A stretch of 64,000 nucleotides of DNA from Chrysemys picta bellii. Its lineage: Eukaryota > Chordata > Testudines > Emydidae. The translations under genes and the position numbers were made by a program. This document shows positions 1-12,598 of the stretch, one piece after another (the first letter of the stretch is position 1; the number at the start of each line of letters is the position of its first letter). Location of the stretch: positions 23,488,572 through 23,552,571 of the forward strand of contig NC_088800.1 of assembly GCF_011386835.1 (NCBI RefSeq). Reading direction: 5' to 3'. The notes under the pieces were generated by a model. That model searched no databases, was not told where the DNA came from, and was given only the letters and a program-made list of their open reading frames with translations.

Positions 1-2185
1 ATTATGCCTCATTGCTGACCTGGAGGGACCACCTCTAAAGATAAAATTAAAGTTCCTCCTCCATGCCCATTCAGTCCTCATTTCTGCTGAGCTCAGTACC
101 AGCTGTGCTCCTAGTATCCCAGTATGGCCACCCATTCCCTTAGTATTGGACTGAGGGGATCAGATTATTCCACTAAGGCCCCCAGATATCTTGTGTATTG
201 TCACTCACAGCAACCTGTGCATGAGGCAGGGGAAAAGGGCATTTCAGTTCTCTCAGCAGTGAAGTTTTTGAAGAAGTTACTTGTCAATATTTATTCCAGT
301 TACAGCATGTTTGCTCGGTTATGACACACTAGTTAAATGGACAAAGATTCAAAAATTTATATAGTTGTTTTGAACTAAAAAACCATTTAAAATTCAAACT
401 CCCCGTCCTCTACGACAATATACCATTAATATGTCAAATCTTGTGTTTTTCATTCAAGCAAACCCTCAGTGAAGTTATGCTTTGTATATTAATTAATTAA
501 TTCCTGGACAAAAGATGGAGTTGAAGTTGAGAATATATATTGGTAACCTAAGAGTTTAAATACCCTTGCAAGAATGTTATATTATCTATTAACAAAAAAA
601 AAAAAAAGCAAGGAAATTCACAGTAAAGAATAAACTTTAACAAAACCTCAACTATTTGAAAGTATGGAAATTCACAGTAAAGACATCCAAAGAACTTAAA
701 CTGCTGCTGTAACGACCTCAGTGTCCATCCTTACCTTTGCCCTTGTAGTGATGCCCCGAGGGGAGTCAGAGAAACAAACTTTGAGAGAAAATTAAAAACA
801 ATTTCATTTTCTCAGAGTGCCCCCTTTCTAATCTGTCAATGGCTGCTCAAATTCTGACCTGTGCAGATGCACTGTTCACCGATGAAATAATCATTCGTTA
901 TAATTTGTCCTGATTGGACAAATAGCATTAGAATCACAACAAGACAGACACACAGCAGTAAATACAGAGTTGGTTTATCTGCATATATAAACCTCCTAGT
1001 TCTAGGTCAAACAAGTATAGGACAGTCCTCCAGAAATATGAAGAATAGCAGAAAATAAACATGCATTGCGAATCTGCCCTGTAAAGCTTGACATCTTCTT
1101 GATCTTTGTGGCTCCACCCCATACAAGTTAAGATTCCTAAATAATTCCCTAGAAAATGGCCCATGATTTGAAAATACCTTGTTCCTGAGGACCTCAGCAT
1201 CTGCACAAGGCCTGAGGTTCTCAAAACCTATCGCTGCTGAGAACACAGGGATCCAAAAAGTTTAAGGTACTGGGGAGAAAACATAAAATATTAAAATTGT
1301 GATTAAAGATCAAATAAACATCTGTCACTTTCCAAATTGTTAGAACATTCTTCTCATGCCCCAGTATAGGCAGCATTTCAATCTGCGAACAAATTGGTTA
1401 CGCCATTCAAAAGTTGTAAGGGATCTTGGAAGCAGAGCTTAGAACCGAATTCAAAACCCAGCCTTAATTATGGGGCTGCTACCAATGCTTCCAAAATTAA
1501 TTTAATGATGTTCAGTTTAATTGAAAGTGCCTCGCCTTGGCTCTACACCTATTAAAATGATAAAAAGTGCCTAATGCAGCACAATATTGTAGATTGAATT
1601 AGACTGATCACATAATACACCATCAGACCTGCCAACAAAACCAACAAAACAATAACCTCATATTTTACCAGCCTCTCCCCACAGATCAATCCCCATCCAT
1701 GTGCCCAGGAAAAATGGTAGGCTTTGCAGAATGGCAGGATGAGTGAGAAATCCAAAGTGTGATGGATCAGAAAGGGAACATATTCTAGAGCCAGGGAACT
1801 CTCGTGAAATCATGTGACAGGTACTTCCTAATTTAAGTTGAGAAAAACCTCTCTGGTGCTTCCACTGATCTCATCAGAGAAGGCAACATTCAGTTGCAGT
1901 CCTCTCAGGAAAGTGATATAAACTTTTCTGACATTCTTACTATTTGATCCTGACATTCTTCCTATTGGAGTAAAGTGTGGTTCTACTCCAAAAAATAAGC
2001 CAGTTAAAATGCTCACAGGCTGGATAGTACTTACTGAATGAGCAGCTGTTCGATATCTTGTTTTAGTCTCATTATTCAATGTGTGGCTCCATGCTTTATT
2101 TACTGCACGCTATTCAAACCCTCTCCGGATATTAAATTATTAATTACCTCATGGGCTTTTCTCTGGAGCTTATCACTATAGTATC
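1..2185. other. Intronic DNA, nothing recognised
   Basis: AT-rich sequence with a 14-base A run at 594-607. The short open frames lack codon bias and similarity to anything I know. No repeat family was identified with confidence. Confidence 0.6.
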
Positions 2186-2620
2186 CAAGCGCTTCACAAA
2201 TATTAATTTATTTTCACAATACCCCTGGGAGGTGACGGGGAGGTATTATCCCCCTTTTACAGTTGCAGTACTGAGGCACACAGAGATTAAGGTCAAAAGT
2301 GTCCACTAATTTTGGGTGCCCATTTTGAGACGTCTAGGACATGATTTTTCAGAGTACTTAGCGTTTTTATTGCACTGTCTAAGTTCAAAGCACAGCTCCC
2401 ACGGACTTTAGCTGCAGCTGTGAGTGCTCAGCACTTCTGCAAATCAGAACCCAGGGTCTCAATTCAGGTTCTCAGAAAATGAGAAACACGTCATTAGAAA
2501 TCATCTCTGATGAGTTTGATTTAAGTGACTTGCCCAGAATCACCTAGGAATTCTGTAGCAGAGGCAGTGATAGAATCCAGTTCTCCAGGGCAGCATTCAA
2601 CTGCCTTGACCATGGACTGT
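2186..2620 (-). repeat. MIR/CORE-SINE-like element split by a palindromic insert
   Basis: The two outer parts (about 2186-2290 and 2517-2620) carry the reverse complement of typical MIR-like text: a TTATCCCC..TTTTACAG block, CTGAGGCAC, then AAGTGACTTGCCCAGAATCAC and a TAGAATCCAG stretch. Together they form one minus-strand SINE interrupted in the middle. Family assignment rests on motif memory only. Confidence 0.6.
2291..2516. mobile_element. Palindromic MITE-like insert nested in the SINE
   Basis: Starts with CACTAATTTTGGGTGCCCA and ..TTTTGAGAC, and ends with a decayed complementary arm (GTCTCAATT..TCAGAAAATGAG). The centre has TGAGTGCTCAGCACTTCTG. The arrangement is that of a short palindromic DNA transposon derivative common in reptile genomes. 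The ends are approximate and the autonomous parent is unknown. Confidence 0.45.
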
Positions 2621-3584
2621 CCTTTCTCTTCCTGCAGTTCCCTGCCTCATTCGCTACACACCTTCCAGCATCTGCAATAAATGAGGCTGGTGTTCAAGAA
2701 ATAACAGGCTCCTTCACTACACATCCCTGATTAATCCCCAGACCACAGTCCATCCTGTGCACTGATGGAGGCAGGGGTCCTGTGGAAAAAATAGTATATG
2801 ATCATGTAATTAAGGACTGTATCATAATGTATATGCACAAGGAGGCCGAATTAAGGTTGCAAGGGTAACCCGGTTTCTGACATTTCCTACCTTTTGAGTG
2901 CTTGACTTTGCAACATTAATCTTTCTTTAAAATGTAGATTTTTGTGTGTAATTTCCTAGGTTTTTTAAAAAAGCAAAATAAAAACACATAAATTGAATCG
3001 TGTTGAATTACATTGACTCCTACATGGTTCAGCATCAGAGTTAGAACCTTTAGATCTATAACACAAACCTCTGCTACTTGAGCTAACAGAGTAACTGATA
3101 GCAGTAGTAGGTTGTCTCCTCTACGTGGACCTGGACTAGTGAAGAATCAGACACACACTTTGCCAGACTGGTTTCACAGATATCTACTGACAGCAGAGGT
3201 ATGGTGAGACTCAGAATTTTTGGGTCCAATACCTGTTTCTGGAGGGGAGCATGCTTTAGAGGGCACAAACTCTTCTGCCCACCTCCCTGAAATCTGACCC
3301 CTCCTGCCCATGTTCCTTCCAGCCTGACCCTGTGCCAGTCCTGTCTCCCCATCCCACCACAACTACTCATCTCAGAAGGGCCAGATTAACCCATCACAGG
3401 GCTCTAGGTAAACATACACTTCTAATGTGAGTGCCACTCACTCAAATTTGGTCTGGCCACACCTCTGTCATGACACAGGGGCAGCCAGGCCAAACCTGAG
3501 CGACATTGTGCCTGGCCCTCCTCCCCCCACGAATTTTGGCCCTAGGCATGGGTCCAGTTTGCCTATGCATTAATCTGGCACTGC
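2621..3584. other. Intronic DNA, nothing recognised
   Basis: AT-rich to mixed composition. The open frames at 3083-3370 on the minus strand show no recognisable domain. Confidence 0.5.
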
Positions 3585-3835
3585 ATCCCAGTTTCCTCTC
3601 TGCCCCCAGCTGCTCATCCAGTCTCAGTCTCCCTCCTCAAGCTCCTCATTCCAGCCTCCCCACTCAGGCTCTTTGCCCAGACAATCCCAATATCTTCTCA
3701 GCATGGCTTCCCCCACCACAGCCCCAGATCCTTTCCCCAATCTACTCCTTTTCCCTCCCATCCTTGGTGCAGCTTTCATCCCTTCTGCATTTCAGTCAAG
3801 CTGATTCCTCCTTTTCCTCTCCACTACCAGGCTGA
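3585..3835 (+). repeat. Pyrimidine-rich tract, possibly a decayed minisatellite
   Basis: About 250 bases strongly skewed to C and T on the plus strand, with recurring phrases such as CTCAGTCTCC, CCCCACTCAGG and CTTTGCCCAGAC. The low complexity explains the 109-codon open frame across it. No exact period was established. Confidence 0.45.
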
Positions 3836-3845
3836 CAGCATGGGG

Positions 3846-3943
3846 CATCAAGACCATAGAAGTGACAGTCTCTCCACTGTCACTGTCCAGTGCCCATCAA
3901 GACCATAGAAGTGACAGTCTTTCCACTGTCACTGTCCAATGCC
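3846..3943 (+). repeat. 49-bp tandem duplication, two copies
   Basis: The phrase beginning CATCAAGACCATAGAAGTGA occurs at 3846 and again at 3895, with only two mismatches seen between the units (TCTCTCC/TCTTTCC and CCAGTG/CCAATG). Each unit also contains the internal direct repeat CACTGT CACTGT. The near identity suggests a recent duplication. Confidence 0.9.
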
Positions 3944-5360
3944 CAGCATCACAGTGGCCCACAGATGTCCTGCTCTGCAGAGCCCCTGTAGCCCAGGGAT
4001 GGAGCATGCTCAGTACAGACGGAATCTCAGAGAATTTAGCTGCCAAACTTTAACAATACTCTACTATGCATGTGTGAACTGACTATTTTTAAAGGCTTTT
4101 TTTTAGGTAGTTTTTCCACAGGGTTGGCAAAAGGCATATCCCTGCCAGCAGGCCAGCCTCTCTCCACCCCAGCCAAATTTCAAAGACTTGTTACAAAGCA
4201 TGGGGGTGCTAGGGCTTTTCAATTAAAGGGTTGTAAGAATTTTTTAAACAGGGACAAAACAATATATTTCCTCCTAATCTGATTCTTGGAATCAGCTGAA
4301 CCAGCTGCTTTTGCTGCAGCTTTAAAAAAAAAAAAAAATCATTCTGAAGCAGACATCCAGCATAGAGAATTTCATCCTGAATGGTTACTGTTTGGCAAAG
4401 TTATACGCAATTGAAAACAGAGTCTTATAATGGGATGTGTCAACCAACCTTAATAATAGGTGCTGCTATCAGCTTCACCTATAGTATAATTGTCAGAACT
4501 GTCAGCTAAATTTTTATGAGAGGATGCTCTTAATTAATAACTGATGCTTGATTTTTAACATGCATTGTAAATGTAAATATAGCTATATAATTTCATCTGT
4601 TTATATAGGACCCAATACTAGGACTATCTATCTGGTGCATGGAGCCTGCAGCTACAAATATGTCCTCTGAAGCAGCTGTGGAATGGTTAAATCACCATCT
4701 AACTCCTCTCCCTTCCCAGAGGTGATCTGCCAGCCAAGGAAAGGAAAAGAGAGGGCCAGGGCTAGACACAGATCTACTCCACATGGGGACTGTCAATGAA
4801 TTCTCTAGTCCCCATCCATTCAAACCCAAGGAGTGGGTACTATTCTCATCCTTCCCTTCTGCCCCTCCTCCCCTTGCACACTGGGCTGGTATTCCCAGGA
4901 CAAGTTATCAGCCCAGCGCACAACATGTTTACATGGGCAGGTGCAGCGTATGTATTCTACTCTGGTGCATAAACCAATGTCGGGATTTCTAGATGTTTGT
5001 ATTTCATTTATGGCATTTTGCTTTAAAATTCAAGACATTTAATTTTAAAAACGAACACATTTTCCAGTTTTGTGCGAAGCTGGTTTTTTTGGGAGATCTC
5101 ACTGCAAAATCATTGGTACCATAGGCAGCTAATGAGAACTTTGCAGCTTTGACATTAGTGAAGTTAACTCATTCCTGGATCTCTTGATCTTTGGGCATCC
5201 TGAGAGACTCATCTCTTTTCTCCAACCTTTGAGGGTGTCGACTGAGATATAAGAGGGTGGTCAGATGAGAGGGAGATTTTATATTTTTGTTTGGGTGCAA
5301 ACTGTAGTTTGCACTCTAGCTAGACCAAGCAGGCAAAGGGTGAAATAAAAGGGAACATTG
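3944..5360. other. Intronic DNA, nothing recognised
   Basis: Mixed to AT-rich sequence with a poly-A run near 4322-4338. No gene or repeat family was assigned. Confidence 0.5.
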
Positions 5361-5500
5361 TTATCCCCATTTTACAGAATAGGAACTGAGGTGCATATAG
5401 ATTAGATGACTTGCCCAAGGTCACACACTAAATCTGTAGCAGGGCCAGAAACTGAACCCAGAACTCCTGAGTCCCATTCCAGTGCCTTAATCACCAGGTC
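5361..5500 (-). repeat. MIR-like SINE fragment
   Basis: Reverse complement of the MIR-like core: TTATCCCCATTTTACAGA, ACTGAGGTGCA, GATGACTTGCCCAAGGTCAC, AGCAGGGCCAGAAACTGAAC, and a tRNA-side end with CCTTAATCACCAGG. It is better preserved than the copy at 2.2 kb and is uninterrupted. Confidence 0.75.
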
Positions 5501-5775
5501 TTACTTCTTTCCACTTCAGAAATGCAGGAAAAAATCTTAGCCCCACTGACATCAGTGGAAATATCCTAAATCATAAGATAATTTTAAAAGGTGGGTGGAC
5601 ATTTTTTGTCATTACTTTAAAAAATAATTATTTTCTTCTGTATCTTTTGGTGCAAAAGAACGACTGTACACTTTAACTGTACTAAAAAGAAGTCTCCAAT
5701 GTTTACTGTACAAATCTGAACTCTCATTCATGTCTGTGCAATACCTTGTACATTCTTGGTATAGCTAGAAAACTA

Positions 5776-5812
5776 CAGCAGGGAAGTTTCATTAGCTGAA
5801 ACTTCCCTGCTG
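5776..5812. repeat. Perfect 16-bp inverted repeat with 5-nt loop
   Basis: CAGCAGGGAAGTTTCA (5776-5791), loop TTAGC, then TGAAACTTCCCTGCTG (5797-5812). Every base of the two arms pairs. The flanks do not extend the pairing. Confidence 0.95.
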
Positions 5813-6372
5813 TCAACTAACAAAGGTCCTGATACAGCAATGCACTTCAGCTTGTGCTTAACTTTAAGCATGTGAGTAATCCCAATTTTATTCAGCAAAG
5901 CACTTACATGCTGATACTTTGCCCTGCTGGTGACATTGCTATGACCTTCTTCTAAAGACAAAAATACATAGGCCTTCTTTTTCAGAAATGCAATATGCTA
6001 TGATGGTCCATGTTTGTCAATAATGTGTCTAAACTTTCAAACTGATTGACCTAAAAAGCACAGTAGAGAACAAATGCATTTAGGCCCCCAATTCAGCTAA
6101 CTTTAAACATGTGTGCTACTCCCGCCTATTCAGACAAGCATATACTTTAAAAAACTATAACTTCACAAACATTTAGACAATCTAACATGGTCTTCTTGGT
6201 CTCTTAGGGATAGATCCAACTCCCATGGCAGTCAGGGGAAAGACTGTTATTGACTTCCATGGAAAACAGATTAGGTGAAATTTTCTGAAGTGCTTAAGGG
6301 ATTTAAGAGCCTAAATTCCATTTAAAGCAGCCTACGTGATTTAGACACTTTTGAAAATTGTACCCACTTAGT

Positions 6373-6445
6373 TTGTAAGCTCTTTGGGGCAGGCACTACT
6401 CTTATTTTCTGTGCCTTATACAGCACCAAGAACACTGCTAGCACT
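6373..6445 (+). repeat. L2/CR1-type LINE tail-like fragment
   Basis: Contains TTTGTAAGCTCTTTGGGGCAG followed by a degenerate TGTGCCTTATACAGCACCAAG. This resembles the conserved 3' region of old L2-like LINEs in amniotes. The DNA just before it (about 6190-6370), with AATTTTCTGAAGTGCTTAAG and TTAGACACTTTTGAAAATTG, also looks repetitive. Confidence 0.45.
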
Positions 6446-7654
6446 AACAATAACTAACAGTGATAATGAAAAACAATAATAGGTTTTCCTTAAGACCATT
6501 TTCTCTGTTCTATAGCCAATCAATCAATTTTAATAATAAATTGTAGCTCTCAAATTGCCAAAGCACAAATGTAGGGCTGGGGATGAAACAAGTACTCCAA
6601 AATAAGAGTCTGTCAAAAGTAGGAGTGGAGGATGATTGTTTCCTAACATGAGTGATGGTAAATGGAATCTTTTACCTGTGTGTCACTGGTTCAAATCCAG
6701 TCCAAGGTAGTGGAAAGAGGAAGCAGCTGCATCCCTCTCTCTTCTGGGCCAGAGTCCTTTTTCTTTAAGCAGGCAAAGCTAATCACTGAAGTCAGGGCTT
6801 GCTTAAAGACTGATACATTAGGCCCTTTCTGGACAACCATCAGGCCTTAGTGTCCTGGATAGTTAATCCTGTACCTTTATGAGCACTATATTTTATGAGT
6901 AGCAGAGAATGATACTAGAAATAATTTGGATTCATGTCTTTAACATACACCTACCCAGAAGCAGTTTAAGTTTTTGAGCTGTCTGACTGGTACAAACAAG
7001 ACAGATCCTGAATTCACAAAAATGTTTCAATTTAAAACCACTGGGATGCTGCACTTTTGTAGATGATCACGCTACGATTGTATCTCTCTATCACAATGTT
7101 GGCATGTGTAGCATAGCTGGCCATTTCCCCATGTCATCCAATAAAAAGAACGGTGCCTTTTGTTTCTAGCATTGCCTGCAGCTGAGTGATACCCCTTGAG
7201 CTGCCATTTGAAAGATTCTGAAAAAAGCCTGTTTAAGAAAAAGGCAAAGCAGAATATAGAAAGCAAGTCACTTTGACTCCAACACTCTGTGTGTGTAGCT
7301 AGGACAATGTAATATTATCAGCGTCACAAGGAGACTTATAAATCCATGGCTGAACTGTGGCCTCTTCTAGTCACTTCCATCTTTCTCTGCCCTGAGCAAC
7401 AGATAGTTTTGTCACTTGCAATTCTCCTGATTCAGTCCATCCATCTATTTTTGTCTCCTTTGTTCCTTCTAAGTTGCCTTGGGGATTTGACTGACTTAAC
7501 TTGCCAAGTTTGGTACCTCTTATTAAGGCCCAATTGCCTGTGAGTGGTACAGAACTTCCTGCTGCACCTACTGCTCACTAGAATGGGAGCATTACACCAT
7601 TTGTCAATGCTCTTTTAAGCTCCCTTTTAAACAAGGAGTTGGGCTGATTGTACC

Positions 7655-7740
7655 CCACACAATGGGACCAACCCTGGTCCCATTGAGGTAAATGGCAAAG
7701 CGCCTATTGACTTCAGTAGGAGAAGAATCAAGCCCCATAT
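7655..7740. repeat. Fragment of a palindromic sauropsid repeat
   Basis: Contains GTCCCATTGAGGTAAATGGC..GACTTCAGTAGGAG..ATCAAGCCCC, the worn central part of a dispersed family whose copies carry CCATTGA..TCAATGG arms and a GAT..GGCCC end. Other members in the window are at 42.1, 49.9, 50.7, 53.2 and 54.2 kb. Confidence 0.4.
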
Positions 7741-9471
7741 GAAAACTCAGTAATGAGATTTATCTCTCTCAGTTCATGGGATTGGGGGTAGAGAAGTAAA
7801 TATTTTTTTCCATCTGCACTGGGAACTAAACTTTTCTGTGGGTCCAAAAGCCAAAACTGCAGTAGGTACATGTTGTGCTGACTGCACTGCCCCACTCAGA
7901 AGATCATCCCTAAGGGGAAATTTGCCTTTTTAAAGTCTAAGAAAAAACAAAACAGAACTATTTCCTCACTGCCCACTTTCAGGAGCAGTACAATTCTCTC
8001 TCTCTTTCTGTTATACCTAAAACATAAACAAAAGTGACAACTTTCCTTCCCTTCTGGATTTTCAACTCCTAAACACACAGAAACACAACACATAAAGACA
8101 GAAAATATCAAAAGGAATCTGCCCTCTGCTTCAGACACGTTATAAAGAGACAACACCATGACTTCCACTCCGCCACAGTTTCTCCTTTTGAAAATTTGGT
8201 ACTCAGGGTCAAGATGGAGAACAGAAGAAACTATATGGACAAAACTTGTACTGACTTCTGTGAAAGATTTTGAAATCACAGGTGAGCTGCCACTGAAAGA
8301 AAAGTTGATCAGCCAATGGCTAAAAATGTTAACGGCAGTGACCGCACTCTTTCAGATATAAAATGGAAAAGTGTCAAGTTCTCAACAACTCAATGAATGG
8401 AAGGATTCTGGAAATATTTTCCTACAGAGCTGTGCCCTGATGGATGTAACACTGAGGGTAATTCTTCCATCTGAGTGCAACACAACATGGAATCAAACAG
8501 AATTCTATTGCTCAGCTGTTTCTCTTTGAAAAACTCTTGCAGTTCCATCAGTATCATAGCCTGATTCTAGCACATAGCAAATAGAAAAACCAAGACACAT
8601 TGTTGGTTTATGCTTTGGTGGATTTATTTATTTGTCTGCTTACTTTCTGAGATGTATGTATCAATGCAACTGTAGATAGATGTATGCAGATATACAGCTC
8701 CAAATATGGTGATTTCATATCATTTTTTTTTAAATTTTGTTAAAAAGTAGAAGTGGACTGGTGGTGGGATATAGTGTCTTTCACCTCAAGGTGATAGGAC
8801 AGGTTTTCAAACCTGGCCCATGTCAATGGTGACCACAGATCATTATTGTTTGATGGTTGTTTGTGTCCTATATTAAATAAGGTAGTGGTCTCAGTTCAGT
8901 TTCTGGTGGGCAGGTTCACATCACACTAATTTCCATTGCATTTGTCATGTGGTCGCACTTGATACCAATTAGCAGCATGGCTGGAAGTTTCAACAGTATG
9001 CTATGGATTGAACGAGCATGAAAACTGAAACTTCCCTATCTATTCTAGATATAATCTTCCTGAAATACCTTAGTGGAGCAAAACTGGGAAGTCTTGCAAG
9101 CTCTCCCTACTTTGGGATAAGTAATGTGCCGATACATGGTGCCTTTGATCCTGAAGATTCCAAAGATATTTTTACAAACTATAGCTATGTGCTTTTCTAT
9201 GCACATTACCCATGACTGTGGAATTCTGCATGATATCCCAGGCTAATGCTAATAAAACCCTTATCTCACATTAACATGTATTCTGCATATCCTATGGAAA
9301 AATTATTTTAGGAATGTTTTAGAGAGTTTTCAAATGTTTTGTTGGAATTAATTTTTCATATTCCTTGGCTTGTAAAGTCAGATCCATTAGTTACCCTGAC
9401 TTACGTTCATGAAGGCACTCCACATCACAATACCTAGATGCTTAGAAAATCACAGGAACAACACTGCAACT
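7741..9471. other. Intronic DNA, mostly unassigned
   Basis: No gene recognised. The segment at about 8760-9000 (GGTTTTCAAACCTGGCCCATG with a possible pol III-like box) may be an old SINE-type repeat, but I could not confirm it. Confidence 0.4.
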
Positions 9472-10515
9472 CACAAAGCCTGAGTCAGGCGCCGAGATTC
9501 CCTATACGATGAACAGGCTTCTCAGACTGAAAGTCACAAAAGCCATCACGCTAGGTGGAGAGCTGCCTAAGTTAGCCAATGGGAGATGCCAATGAGAGAG
9601 ATGTGTACTAAGCCCCACCCCCTCACAGAGATAGGCACCTAAGTCCAGGCTGCAGGGAGACACCTCTCTCTGCTAGCAGTTTTCAGCTGTGAACCCATCT
9701 CTTGGAGTTAGGCGCCTAAGGTGTGTTGTTGCAAGAAGCTGGTGGGGTGGGGGGGAGAAGACGTTTCTCATAACCTTTAATCTAGTGGTTAGAGCACTCT
9801 CTGGGATGTGGGAGACCCTGGGCTTAGTTCCGCACTCCACCTGATGAGAAGAAGGGAATTGAACAGGGATTCCTCACTGCTCAGGTGCATGCCATATCCA
9901 TTGGGCTTTGGGACATTCTGATGTGGGGCTCCTTCAGTCTCTCCAGTTGAAGCTTTTCCACTGTGGATAAATAATTGAAGAGTCACTAGCTGGGTAAGTG
10001 CACTAACCACCAGGCTTTAGAGTCATTCTCATGCTTGTACTTTCTCACGCTCGATCTCTCGCCCAATGACTATTTGATTATTTATCCACAGTGCTCACCT
10101 CCAGGTTAAGTACTCTAACCACGGGGCTAAAAGTTATTAGGGAGGGTCTCCTCCATTTTGTCTGAATTTGCCTGAGAGGCCTGATCCAGTAGACATGGTT
10201 TGAGCACACCTACTGGACTGGGCCACATGTGAGTTAGGCAGGCAAATGCCTGTTTTCTCCAGTTTGTGAATCACTCTGGTGAGTGGGTGGGAGATAAGCA
10301 CCAGACACCTAGAGTGAGGCAGCAGTGCACATGTGGAGAGCAGAAACGTAAGCACCTTTTTACTGCAAAAATGCAGGTGCCAAGTGAGTTTAGGTATCTA
10401 CAGGGCTTGAAGGTGGTTTTGTGAATTGCAATAGAGTCTAAAGTAGGGATTTAGGCACCTAGGTGCCTAAGTCTGGGATATGGGACCCTAAATACTTTTG
10501 TGAATCTAGCCTCGA
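9472..10515. mobile_element. About 1-kb inverted-repeat element with tRNA-like phrases
   Basis: The outer ends are loosely complementary (CTCACAAAGCCTGAG at left, TTTTGTGAATCTAGCCTC at right). Inside, CTAGTGGTTAGAGCACTC (about 9782) reads on plus while GTGGTTAGTGCACTTACC (about 10000-10016) and a GTGGTTAGAGTACTT unit (about 10112-10130) read on minus. CACTGTGGATAAATAAT at 9960 has its complement at about 10076-10092. TTAGGCGCCTAA (9708-9719) and the perfect palindrome TTAGGCACCTAGGTGCCTAA (10451-10470) sit near each side. No protein is encoded, so it is probably a non-autonomous DNA transposon, though the superfamily is not known to me. Confidence 0.5.
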
Positions 10516-11386
10516 GTCCAAATCTACAGGTCTTAGATGGAACCACAAACCCCTTTAGATTTATCTTAAATGTCTTTTCTAAACCGAAACATGTCATGAT
10601 TTTAAAACCCATTATCTTGGGACCATCTGGCGCTAGAAGGGATTGAGCCACATTGTGAAGCTGGGAACAATCTCTTTCCAAAGTTCCTGCTTTTCGCATC
10701 ATAAAATATCCAGTGACATTTTCATGTATAGAAAACCCATCGGTAGAGCAGGACTATATCTCTCCCATTGTGGGGGGAGATTTCTTGGAGGAAATTCCAC
10801 ATTTGGACAGAGGAGGAGGAAACATTTCTCTAACAGATTGATTTCTTTAAATGGCATCTATTTTAAGCTGCTTAGGTGTTTGGGGTGTTAAAAATATTTC
10901 CAGCGAATATGAATCAGTAGGCATACTGATGGCAAAGTGGTCAAAGGTGTATGGTAAATTAATTTATCACATGGATATCATCACACAAACATGGAGTGTG
11001 AAGAGATAGGAATAGTAATAGAAATACTTGACATTCTCACAGAACTCTTAAAATATAGCGTGTATAAGAACATAATTAGGGGCTTATACGAATCATGTTC
11101 ATTTAATGCGATTCATTCACAAAGCCAAACATTCCTGTTTGGCCTAAAGCGACAGCCCCAGCCCCTCTGTGCCATTACACATAGTATTAGGGCCACTGGG
11201 TCCATGTGGTCGCTGTCCTTGACTTGCCCTATCCCAGTCACATGGCCCTCAGTGGTGTTCAGAAGGACATAGGAGGCCCTCAAGTGGCTGTCTCTGTCAA
11301 TGCTCTACTGTGCAGCCCCACCTAGCTTTATGCAAAAGGAGTGCTATGGTAGTGCCTAGACGTACCAAGCAACGTCAGGCCTGCAC
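10516..11386. other. Intronic DNA, nothing recognised
   Basis: AT-rich to mixed sequence. The short open frames have no recognisable domain. Confidence 0.5.
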
Positions 11387-11625
11387 TTGGCCCATACAAA
11401 CCAGGGCTGGCGCAACCCATTAGGCGACCTAGGCAGTTGCCTAGGGTGCTGCGATTTGGGGGGCGGCGACTGCGGCGGTTTTTCGGTGGCGGGACCTTCT
11501 GCTGCCTCTGTGGGGTGGGGTATGGGGGCGGCATTTCAGGGCGGGACCTTCCACTGCCTAGGGCGGCGGAAAAGCTGGCAGTGCTCCTGGTACAAACGCT
11601 CCTGGTACAGGACTCATTCCCAGCT
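11387..11625. repeat. GC-rich dispersed repeat
   Basis: An abrupt GC-rich island in AT-rich intron. It contains GGCGACCTAGGCAGTTGCCT (imperfect palindrome), GGGGGGCGGCGACTGCGGC, and a duplicated phrase GGCGGGACCTTC / GGGCGGGACCTTCC with CTGCCT after each. The sharp edges and internal duplication suggest an inserted repeat, not a regulatory CpG island. The family is not certain. Confidence 0.4.
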
Positions 11626-12583
11626 TAGCAAATAAAAGCCTCCCCAGCCCAGTAAAACATTAGTGCTGCTTAACACTGTTAACTAAGGAATGTCTCTTTC
11701 TCTCCCACACCAGCAGAAGAGTGTATTAATGGTTTTAAAATCATCAGGTACATCCTAAACTACATCATGTTATTTCTTTCCACTCTTGATATAGATCAAT
11801 CCTGTTTACCTATAAAAACTCAATGATTGTTCAGGTTTACGCTTCCTTTAAAGTTCAGTATTTCACTGTCATTCTATTCCACTCTAGATGTTTGGAAAGT
11901 GAGTGCTAGGATATATCCTCCTAATTCATCTCTCACCTGACTCAAATTGGATTCCAGTTCTGCTAACTTTGCTGCTATATCTGAATATCTGAATAAAATA
12001 ACAGTTTGAAAGTAAAGCATCTTTCTGTGGGAAATAAGGCAGAATGTCCACAGATTGGCCAGGGAGATTCCAGAGGAGAATCTTAATTGTAAGCATCCCA
12101 GTTATAGGCACTGTATGAAAATTAGTGACCTTAATTTGCTTCCACTGCAATAACAAAGTGATCCAGGCTGAGTGGTGCTGACTCAACAGGGCTGGGATTC
12201 AGGGGCTTACTCCACGTTGCAATGTTGAGGGATCCTTAACTGCGCCAATGAGCTGACGTCACCCTTACGGAATATGCTGCTAACTGGATTAATACAGGGA
12301 AAGGACCTGATTTTCCAGTTACATCATCTAAAGCAAATGTTAACTTTCTTTAGCCGAGTCCTTAGTTAACTGCATTAGCGTGACAAACGCTCCTTAGTCT
12401 AGCATAAGTAATTAGAATGTAATCACTTTAACTGCATCTTAATTACCCCAAATGAATTGAAAGGACATTAATAGCAAAGATTAAATTGCCTTAATGAACG
12501 GTTCTTGTGACTACATCAATATTTTAATCATGCTCGCCATTCCTATCGCACTAACCAGCTTAGGTAGCTGTTAGCGCTGATGG

Positions 12584-12598
12584 GCACTAGGTGGCGCC
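12584..12598 (+). promoter_or_regulatory. CTCF-like motif
   Basis: GCACTAGGTGGCGCC matches the CTCF core CCASYAGRKGGCRS with one mismatch at the first C. The match is by eye; no matrix score was computed. Confidence 0.5.

Noticed and set aside
8760..9000. Possible tRNA-derived SINE with GGTTTTCAAACC box
   Set aside because: The A box is unclear and no second copy exists in the window, so it was not listed as an element.
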